The position numbers and the translations under genes were made by a program. Source: Zanthoxylum bungeanum (Eukaryota > Streptophyta > Magnoliopsida > Sapindales > Rutaceae). From it: a stretch of DNA of 64,000 nt. Each line of letters begins with the position of its first letter. Position 1 is the stretch's first letter. Shown here one piece after another: positions 21,683-31,105 of the stretch. The notes beneath the pieces were generated by a model. That model searched no databases, had not been told where the DNA came from, and saw only the letters and a program-made list of their open reading frames with translations. Location: positions 124,001-188,000 of the forward strand of contig SKCR01007814.1 of assembly GCA_019454045.1 (NCBI GenBank). The letters are read 5' to 3'.

Positions 21683-22911
21683 GTGGTTAATGGGAGGAAA
21701 GTAGAACTCGATGAAAATCAGAGTGATACTATTCCTGGCACCGATTCCTTAATGGAACAGGAACAGTTCATCAGGTATGAGACTGTACCACAATCTTCGA
21801 ATACAGAAGAACCGCGTAGGTCAAAGAGAGTCAGAAAACAACCTGAGAGGTATGGGTTTCTGATCTCACCTCATGTGGATATTAATCTTATTGAGGAAGA
21901 CGAACTGGCTATGTATGAGGAAGCGATACAAGGTATCGACTCCGGTTTATGGCAAGATGCCATGAATTCCGAAATAGATTCCATGTACACCAACCAAGTT
22001 TGGACACTGGTTGATGCACCAGAAGGCGTAAAGCCTATTGGTTGCAAATGGGTCTTTAAGAGGAATAACGATATGGATGGCAACATACAAATGTACAAAG
22101 CTAGGCTTGTAGCGAAAGGGTATCGTCAACGACATGGTGTCGATTACGATGAAACTTTTTCACATGTTGCCATGATTGAATCCATTCGGATAATGCTTGC
22201 TATTGCTGCATATTTCAATTACGAAATATGGCAGATGAATGTCAAAACCATTTTCCTTAACGAAAACCTTTTGGAGGATGTTTATATGCAAAAGCCTGAT
22301 GGTTTTGTCGTACCAAAACATATGAACAAGGTTTGCAAGTTAAATCGATCCATTAATGGATTGAAGCAAACATCGCGTTCTTGGAACCAACGTTTTGATG
22401 AGATCATAAAAGAATATGATTTCATTCAAAACGAGGATGATCCTTGTGTATATAAAAAGGTTAGTGGGAGAGCACTGACATTCATTGTCCTTTACGTTGA
22501 TGATGTATTGCTTATTGGCAATGACATTCTCATGCTACAATCGGAGAAAGCTTGGCTTTCATTAAAATTCTCCATGAAAGATCTGGGAGAAGCAGCCTTT
22601 ATTCTGGGAATAAAGATCTACCGGGATAGATCTAGAAAGCTGCTTGGACTATCCTAGAGCACGTACATTGACAAAGTGTTGAAGAGATTCAACATGGATC
22701 AGTCTTAGATGGGATTGTTGCCAGTGTCACATGGTGTCACTCTATCTAAGGACATATGTCCTAAAACTCAATATGAGAGAGACAACATGAGTTGGATCCC
22801 ATTCGCTTCTGTAGTCGGATCGATCATGTATGCCATAATATGTACACGACCTGATGTCTCCTATACTTTGAGCATGTGTAGTCACTATCAGGCCGATCCA
22901 GGTGATGGTCA
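21683..22911 (+). pseudogene. Copia I reverse transcriptase, first part
   Basis: Open for 324 residues from 21683 to 22657: linker (RRSKRVRKQPERYGF), WQDAMNSEIDSMYTNQVWTL, KWVFKRN, KARLVAKGY, and the catalytic YVDD at 22492-22503 in LYVDDVLLIGND. Two stops follow, at 22655 and 22706, then 22709 to 22911 in the same frame (thumb/connection region, SYTLSMCSHYQADPGDGH). Solo LTR J splits the frame at 22912. RT residues look complete, but stops prevent a functional polyprotein. Confidence 0.85.
22907..22911. repeat. Target site duplication of solo LTR J (left copy)
   Basis: ggtca at 22907-22911 is repeated at 24821-24825 on the other side of J. Confidence 0.85.
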
Positions 22912-24820
22912 TGTTGGTTTCTAATGTGGTCCCAAGATCATATTTAAGCATTGAAAAGAATGAATACTCAAAGAAGGATGGTGGAATCATACATACAATG
23001 AACAGATTTTGAGATGTGTTGAAGACAAAATTTCCTCCCTTGTTGATCCTTTGAAGTTTCGGCCAAGGAGGTTCTTTGAAGAAGATGAATAAGCTCCAAG
23101 ATTTGTAAGGATTCCAAGCTCTTGAGATGGTTTCCCTATCACCTTGTATTGATTCTTGAAGTGTGCTAGCAAGTGAAGAAGAAAAACAATTTTTGCTTCT
23201 TGTTCTTAAGGCTCACGGTTTTGGCCTAATTGGGAGAGAGAGAGATTTCTTTGTTTTTGGTATTTTTTTTCTAAAAACAATAATGAATAATGCTTTACCA
23301 AATTTTGGTATATGCTTTCAAAAAGTCAAACCAAATTTTGGAGCCAAAAATGCATTAAAGGTTCACAACCACCTCCATCATGAATAGTGACTAGTTGTCA
23401 CTCACCAAAAAGGCGAATTGACATCCATCACTAAAGTGACATGTGATGTGATGAGTGATGTGACTTGTGGCCGCACTTGATTCAAAATCAGAGTGGCCTC
23501 GCAAACACATCCCGGGCTCGGTTTCGTTAATTCCAAATTAACGAATTTTTGGTTGCGACGTAATTAAATCAAATTTACTATTCACGTCGCTCGCGAATTA
23601 ATTCTAAATTAATTCATTTGCCCGAATTAAAATCCAATTTTAATTCCGCGTCGAAATCTAATTTCGTTTAATATATCGAATATATTAATTTATCGATTAA
23701 TTCTGAATTAATCGTTCTCTCTCATCAAATAGTATTTTATCCCAGATAAAATATCTCTGTAATTAATCCAAGATTAATTATGTTCGAATCATACGTCATC
23801 GGTGAATCTTCGGGAAGCGACCCAAGAGATCCCTGGATATGTTGACAGTAAATCCGATCGTCGGACTATCCGAACACGTACGTACCTCGTACTACATTTT
23901 TACCGATTTACGAGACATGATTGGCTTCTAGCAAAGCACCGTGCCTACCCAATTCTCCAGAAATATTCTTAATGGAATATACGATATTTATCAGGCGTAG
24001 TATACGTAGTATTGCGTATAGCGATCCAGTATCAGATGTCACATGCAAGGCCTGGGGCTAGAATAGTGTCTGCCTCGTACGAAGAATATATCAGATATCA
24101 GGCAACTAGTCTCTTTAATCGGATAATCATGACCAAGTCATATTATCCCAATGGTTGCAACACAATAGAGAACCAGTTTTGTATCCCTGCGTGATCATCA
24201 TCTCCATATGAATGAAGTGATACTTCCATCTTGACATCACACCCAATACACTACGATTCTCAATAAACCCAGAAGAGGCGTACACAGAACCTGTTAAAGT
24301 ACTGGACGACCAAAACCAAAGCGTATTGATTGTCGCAAGTACTACTGATGCAAGTCTCAGGTTTAGACCAAATATACCTACCCTGATGCGGATTCCCATA
24401 GACATATAGTCATACTACCATGGGATTCCATGGGGTCTATCCAGAGCGAAGCTGTTTCCGTACCATCGATAAACACAACCTCCTATCACACTTGCATAAG
24501 TATCCAATACTTAAATATATGAGAACTATGTCGTTACGCTTCCATAACACACACAAGTGCAATACTAGTCTATTCTGCATTATCGATGTCCAGTCTCGAT
24601 AATACTACGACTAGGGATATTTAATGATTAAACCTTTATGGATTGATATTGTCTCATATCTTATAATCCGGAACTAATCATAAGGACTTTTATCATTTAT
24701 ATATTCAAGTAATCAAATTACAAAATGATAAAAAGCAATTTCATTGCTACATAATTAATTTGTACAAAAACCACAATGTCTGTTACAAATAGTGACACTA
24801 TTGGTCATAATTGTCTAATA
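22912..24820 (-). mobile_element. Solo copia LTR J (minus strand)
   Basis: 1909 bp, starting tgttggtttctaatg and ending at attgtctaata, with no internal region. It interrupts copia I pol exactly between the codons for ...GDGH and W..AVK, and is flanked by the 5-bp duplication ggtca. It carries the palindrome array near 23510-23790 in reverse. The outer end reads TA where CA is expected. A solo LTR forms by recombination between two LTRs of a former complete element. Confidence 0.9.
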
Positions 24821-25396
24821 GGTCACTGGATGGCGGTTAAGAATATCCTTAAGTATCTTAGACGAACTAGGGATGCATTCTTAATTTATGGAGATGGAGA
24901 ACTTGAGGTAACTGGGTTTACCGATGCAAGTTTCCAAACCGATAAAGACGACTGTAAGTCATAATTCGGGTACATATTTTGTTTAAACAACGGAGCAGTG
25001 AGCTGGAAATCTTCCAAGCAAGAGACTGTTGCCTATTCAACAACAGAAGCGGAATACATCGCTGCAGCTGAAGCAGCAAAAGAGGCAATTTGGATCTATA
25101 AATTCCTAATTGGATTAAGAGTAGTTCTGTTAGCAGCTGAGCCCGTTCCATTATATTGTGACAATAACGCGACTATAGCGCATGCTAAGGGACCGCGGTC
25201 TCATCAACGATCCAAGCATGTACTTCGATGTTTCCATCTGATTCATGAGATCATACATCGTGGCGATGTGAAGATCGTGAAGGTCGCATCAGATGACAAC
25301 ATTGCAGATCCGCTGACGAAAGCTATTCCTCAGCAAACGTTTTAGCGACATGTACATAGTTCATGTGGTAGATACTTGAGTGACTGGCTATAGGCC
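24821..25396 (+). pseudogene. Copia I RNase H
   Basis: Resumes pol after J in the same frame: HWMAVKNILKYLRRTRDA, TGFTDASFQTD, stop at 24962, then 24998-25345 open with STTEAEYIAAAEAAKEA, LYCDNNATIAHAK and DNIADPLTKA, the RNase H acidic and end motifs of TNT1-94-like elements. Confidence 0.85.
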
Positions 25397-25407
25397 AAGT
25401 GGGAGAT
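25397..25407 (+). promoter_or_regulatory. Polypurine tract (copia I)
   Basis: AAGTGGGAGAT directly before the 3' LTR. Confidence 0.8.
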
Positions 25408-27335
25408 TGTAGGACAATTATGACCCATAGCGTCACTATTTGTAAAAGACATTGTGGTTTTTGTACAAATTAACTATGTGACAATGGGAATTTCTATTTT
25501 ATAATTTTGTAATTAGATTACTTGAATATATATAAATGATAAAAGTCCTTAGGATAAGTTACGAATTATAAGATATGAGACAATATCAATCCACGAAGGA
25601 TTAATCATTAAATATCCCTAGTCGTAGTATTATTGAGACTGGACATCGATAATGCGGAATACACTAGTATTGCACTTGTGCGTGTTATAGAAGCGTAACA
25701 GCATAGTTCTCATATATTTAAGTATTTGATACTTATGCAAGTGGGATAGAAGGTTGTGTTTACCGATGGTATGGAAACAGCTTCGCTCTGGATAGACCCT
25801 TCGGAATCCCATTGGTAGTATGAATATATGTCTATGGGAATCCGATTCAGGGTAGGTGTATTTGGTATTAACCTGAGACTTGCATCGCTAATACTTGCGA
25901 TAATCAATACGCTTTGGTTTTGGTCGTCCGGGACTTTAACAGGTTCTGTGTACGCCTCTTCTAGGTTTATTGAGAATCGTAGTGTATTGGGTGTGATGTC
26001 AAGACAAAAGTATCACTTCAGTCATATGGAGATGATGATCACGTAGGGATACAAAACTGCTTCTCTATTATATTGCAACTATCGGGATAATATGACAAGG
26101 TCATGATTGTCCGATTATAAAGTCTAGTTGCTTGTGATCCGATATATGCTTCGTACGGGGCAGACATTATTCCAGCCCCAGGCCTTGCATGTGACATCCG
26201 ATACTGGATCGCAATACGAATATTACGTATACTACGCCTGACAAAGATTATATATTCCTTAAATAATATTTCTGGAGAATTGGGTAGGCACAGTCATTTG
26301 CTAGAAGCCAACCATGTCTTGTAAATCGGTAAAAATGTGGTACCGGGTACGCACATGTTCGGATAGTCCGACGACCGGATTTACTGCCAACATATCCAGG
26401 TTTCTCATGGGTCGCTTCCCGAAGATTCACCGATGATGTTTGACTTGAACATAATTAATATGAGATTAATTATAAGAGAGAGAAAATTAATCTGGGATTA
26501 ATTACGGTGAGAATTTATCTGGGATAAAATTCGATAAGAAGAGAGAGAACGATTAATTTGGAATTAATCGATTAAATAATATATTCGATATATTAAATAA
26601 AATTAAATTTCATAACGGAATTATAATTGGATTTTAATTCGGGCGAAAAAATTAATTTAGAATTAATTCGCGAGCAACGTTTGTAATAATTTTGCAAGGC
26701 ATTATTACTTAATTTAATTGGATTTAATTACGTCGCGATGGAAAATTCGTTTAATCAGATTAAGCGAACCCGAGCCCGAAGTGTGTTGAGCAAGCCACTT
26801 GAATTTTGAATTAAAGTTGGTCCCACCAAGTTATATCACTTGTCCGTCAAGTGTCAAAGTTGATTGACAGGAGTAGTTGGGGACATTAAATTCAATTTTC
26901 CCTCCAAAGATTTGCTTTAGCTTTATGGAAAAGCATATACCAAATTTTAGAGACTTTTGGTATTAGGTTTTTTAGAAAAACAAAACATAAAAATTAAAAA
27001 GCTCTCTCATATCCCTATTCTCTCCAATTGCCGTGAGTTGCTCCTCTTGGTTTAGAAATTTTGCTTCAAAATTTCTTATTTGCTAGCACATCAAAGAGTC
27101 TTCCAAGGTGATAGGGAAACCATTCCCAAGAGTTTGGAATCAAAGATCAAGCTTGGAGCTTAATCAAACATACAATCAAAGGAGATCTTGGAGCACTTCT
27201 AAAAGGAGGAAATTTTTGATATTCTCTACATCCACTCAACTGATCGTTGTAAGTATTTTTCCGCAATCTTATTTCGAGTATTCATATGTTTTATGCTTAT
27301 TAGATCATTGGCTAGTTCGTAGAGAACCCAAAAGA
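25408..27335 (+). repeat. Copia I 3' LTR
   Basis: Starts TGTAGGACAATT (one change from TGTTGG) and runs to about 27333-27339; the exact end is uncertain because the terminal CA is not clear. The last 40 bases match the 5' LTR tail at 17300-17341. Palindrome array at about 26447-26680. Confidence 0.75.
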
Positions 27336-27567
27336 AACAAATTGCAATGAAATGACAGTCAAAGAAACTTTTCTATATGAACAGTTGTTTACCATCAAAC
27401 AGTAGGATGTCCCTTGGTATGCTGACTATGTAAACTACATAGTATCAGGAAAATGGCCATTGGAATGGACACATCAGCAACACAAATAGTTCATTAAGGA
27501 AGTCAAGAACTATGTCTGGGATTAACCATACCTATTCAAACGTTATACCGATCAATTACTGAGACAT
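27336..27567 (+). pseudogene. Shard of gypsy pol between RNase H and integrase (relic L)
   Basis: One frame with three stops reads VKETFLYEQLFTIKQ, PWYADYVNYIVSGKWP, then VKNYVWD and PYLFKRYTDQLLRHC. PWYAD..NY.V.G and YLFKR...LLRHC are the start of the integrase zinc-binding region of Athila-type gypsy pol. It is bounded by the end of copia I and the start of copia F, so both inserted into the same old gypsy element. It is the only piece here of the pol region missing from A and B. Confidence 0.75.
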
Positions 27568-28849
27568 TGTTGGATAATTATGACCCATAGTGTCACTATT
27601 TGTATAGATCATGGTGTTGTTGTATAAATTAACTATGTGACAAAGGAGATTGCTCTCTTATCATTTGTGATTAGATAACCAAGATGTATAAATGATAGGA
27701 GGTCCTTATGATTTGTTCCTGGATTGAGAATGATATGAGACAGTATCAGTCCACGAAGGATAAATTATTAAATATCCCTAGTCAGAGTATTATCGAGATT
27801 GGACATCGATAAATGTGTAAAATACTAGTATTACACTTGTGCACGTTGTGAGGGCACAAATGACATAGTTCTCATATATTTGGGTATAGGATACTCATGC
27901 AAGTGTAATAGGAGGTTGTGTTTTACCGATGGTACGGGAAACAGCTTCGCTCTAGATAGACCCCCTCGGAATTCCATTGGTAGTATGACTATGTGTCTAT
28001 GGAAGTCCGAAATCAGGGTAGGTGTATTTGGTCTTAACTTGAGACTTGCACCGCTAATACTTGCGACAATCAATATACTTTGGTTGTGGTCGTCCAGGGC
28101 TTTAACCGGTTCTGTGTACGCCTCTGCTGAGTATATTGAGAATCGTAGTGTGTTGGGTGTGATGTCAAGACGGAAGTATCACTCCAGTCATATGGAGATG
28201 ATGATCGCGCAGGGATACAGAACTGGTTCTCTAAAGGGTTGCAACCATCGGGATAATATGACTTGGTCATGATTATCCGATATTAAAGAGACTAGTTGCT
28301 CGTAATCCGATATATGTTTCGTACGGGGTAGACACTATACCAGCCTCAAGCCTTGCATGTGATCATCCGATACTGGATCGAAATACGCAATACTACGTAT
28401 ACTACGCCTGATATAGATCCTTATATTCCTGTAAGGATATTTCTGGAGAATTGGGTAGGCATGGCGCTTTGCTAGAAGCCAACCTTGTCTTGTAAATCGG
28501 TACAAACATAGTACTAGATGAGAGAAAATTAATCTGGGATTAATTGCAGAGATATTTTATCTGGGATAAAATATCATTTAAAGAGAGATAATGATTAATT
28601 TGGAATTAATCGATTAAAATAATATATTTGATATATTATACGAAATTGGATTTCGACGCTGAATTGAAATTAGATTTTAATTCAGGTGAACGAGTTAATT
28701 TAGAATTAATTCGTAAGCGACATGAATAGTGATTTCGCTAGGCGAAATCATTTAATTACGTCGCAACTGAAAATTTGTTAATTTGGAATTAGCAAACCCG
28801 AGCCCGAGATTGTTTACGAGCGCATTCGCATTTCGAATTCGAGTGCGGC
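27568..28849 (+). mobile_element. Copia F LTR, left part
   Basis: Starts TGTTGGATAATTATGACCC, follows the other copia LTRs through the palindrome array (28520-28720), and stops at gagtgcggc where gypsy B begins. In copia D the LTR continues from the equivalent gagcgcggc without a break, so B is inserted here. The remainder of F lies beyond 64000. Confidence 0.85.
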
Positions 28850-29368
28850 TGATGAGCGGAAAATATATCAATATTTACCGCCCCTTTAACTTAATATTTT
28901 GTTTAGTTTCTCGGGTTTGATGAACGTTTTGATGTGTTTTAGTTTATTTTGCAGATAAAATAATATCGGGTCTCAATGAAATCATTTAGGATGAAATATG
29001 GGTCAAATAAGGGCAATTATTGGACTTGATATTTTAATTTTGGAGACTGGAAACTTGAAAGGGCGTTTTGACGAAATGCAGTTTTGGAAATTCCAGTTTT
29101 GCACATCTGTCGTATTTTGGGCATACCTTTTTACTCAGATATTGGATTGAGCTGATTCAAGTTCCAGATTAAAGAAGACTCAAAGATCTACAACTTGGAA
29201 AGACAAAATAATTTCTAATTCTGAAGATTTCATGCCCGAAATTGATGAACTATCCAGAAGTGTGTAATGTGTAATTATTAAAGTCACTTTCAATCATTTT
29301 CAAAGCAAAAAAATAAATTAATAAAAAAATAATAAAAATTATCAAATCATCACCAAACATGATAAGAG

Positions 29369-29455
29369 ATTAGTGGAGCAATTAATAATGGATTTGGTGG
29401 AGCAATTAGTGGAGCAATTAGTGGAGCAATTAATAATTGATTTGGTGGATGATTT
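29369..29455 (+). repeat. Tandem gtggagcaatta repeat in B U3
   Basis: Four copies of agtggagcaatta or ggtggagcaatta alternate with tggatttggtgg or tgatttggtgg, ending some 20 bp before the TATA box. Present only in this LTR. Confidence 0.7.
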
Positions 29456-30052
29456 GATGGAGGCAAAATTTTGCCTATAAATACCAAGCCATTTCATTTG
29501 TAAAATTAATACTTTCTTCTAAGGAATTCCTTAAGAATACTAAGAAGATTGTATCTTGTTTGTTTATTTACAGCTTTCAGTAATTAATTTTCGTTTTCGC
29601 ACTTTCTTTTCTTTACTTTTCAGTTTTTACTTTCCGCAATTTACTTTTACGCACAGTAATTTTCTTTATTTAATTTTCAGTTTTTACTTTTCAGTAATGA
29701 GGAGGTAACTCCCATTTGCTGGGGTAAAAGGTAAAACTTTTATTACTAATATTTAGATTAATCTACCTTAATTATAATATATAAACTAGTTAAAACCTGA
29801 CTTAACGAGGATACCGCTATATTGGTCGGTTGGTAATTATTTACATTGGTTTTAACCTGACTAAACTGGATACCGCCTGATTGGTCGGTTGGTAATTAAT
29901 TATTAATTTGACTTAATCTGGATACCGCCTATATGGCTGGTTGGTAATTATCATGCAAAGTTAATATATTATATTAAGGGAGATATCTAAAATAGAAGTA
30001 ATAAAAGTGGATCCTTTTACCTCAGCATTTTCTTTTATTGTAATTTTACTTT

Positions 30053-30200
30053 ATTTACTTTTCAGCAATTTACTTTTCAGCAATTTACTTTTTAGCAATT
30101 TACTTTCAGCATTTACTTTTCAGCATTTAATTTTCAGTATTTAATTTCAGCATTTACTTTCAGCATTTACTTTCAGCATTTAATTTTCAGTATTTTACTT
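30053..30200 (+). repeat. Tandem tttacttttcagca repeat in B R/U5
   Basis: About ten imperfect 12-16 bp units, nine of which include TTCAG after a pyrimidine run. The units resemble 3' splice sites. Confidence 0.75.
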
Positions 30201-30980
30201 TATGTCTTTTATTTTATTTAAGTTTTTTTTACTACCCGTAAATATGTGTCGTAACTAAGCCAATTATCTGGGGTTGTGATGAAATCCAATATCACCGGTT
30301 TATAAAGGGTTAAATTATAGTTTGGGTAATTTAAAGGTTTACTTATTAAGTTTTAAGCTTAATGCTTCTTGTTGTCTGATCACCAATAAGATTGATGTGG
30401 TAAATCTAAAATGAACTAGACATAGGGATTTTAGGTTTCAGCCTTAGACTTAATAGCCCACGATCTTCCTTGAGGATAGATAACCCTTTAATAGATTTCC
30501 TTACAGGATAGACATATACCTGTCGGGCGGGGTAGCCATAATTGGAACTTAAACTTAATGAATCCAGATAATTTGGTTGACATAGACATATGGTTCAATT
30601 GGGTTAAACTGGGTATTTGCGTCTGACCATCGACATAGGCTTTTGCATAATTTAGTGTTCCAGGTTAGTAAACCGATTTATTACACAAACATAAAATAAC
30701 CACTTCATCTTTAAAATGATATTGGAAGAAATCACAACCCTAGATAGTTTTTAATATTGAATTTTCTTAAAACCTACTTTCGAACAATTTTATTTACTTG
30801 TTTTTAAATTTAGAATCGTCACCATTTCAAATCAATCAAACAACCTGTTAGATACTAGTAATCATTTGACTTCATAAAATTAATAGATTATATATTAAGT
30901 CCTCGTGGGATCGATATTTTTATACTACTTGAACGATACGTGCGCTTGTGTTATACGTGTGTTTACGCCGGTCAAGTTTT

Positions 30981-30998
30981 TGGCGCCGTTGCCGGGGA
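30981..30998 (+). promoter_or_regulatory. Primer binding site, tRNA-Asp type (gypsy B)
   Basis: TGGCGCCGTTGCCGGGGA, 6 bases after the LTR end at 30974. Confidence 0.92.
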
Positions 30999-31105
30999 CG
31001 TATTTATCTTTCTCTATTAATTTAGGGGTTAGATACGTTACTTGTATCTAATTTCTTTTTACTTATTGTTTTTGTTTTCTTGTGTTTCAAGTTCTCAGAA
31101 ACTAC

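Larger units (their letters stand above)
17300..27335 (+). mobile_element. Copia I (TNT1-94-like) with interrupted 5' LTR and solo LTR J inside
   Basis: 5' LTR tail, initiator tRNA-Met-like primer site, 2.2 kb leader, gag, pol in the order PR-IN-RT-RH, polypurine tract, 3' LTR. The 5' LTR is interrupted by gypsy H; only its last 42 bp are here. Pol keeps one frame over its whole length with single stops, so it is the best preserved copia coding region in the window, but dead. The right end meets a gypsy pol shard (L), so I inserted into that element. Confidence 0.8.
28850..30974 (+). repeat. Gypsy B 5' LTR
   Basis: 2125 bp, from TGATGAGCGG to CCGGTCA. TATA box at 29476-29482. Just upstream (about 29369-29455) is a run of tggagcaatta units; after the ccgcc/ggttgg repeats comes a run of ttttcagca-type units (30053-30200). 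Its 3' half matches the A LTR; its 5' half differs. Confidence 0.85.
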
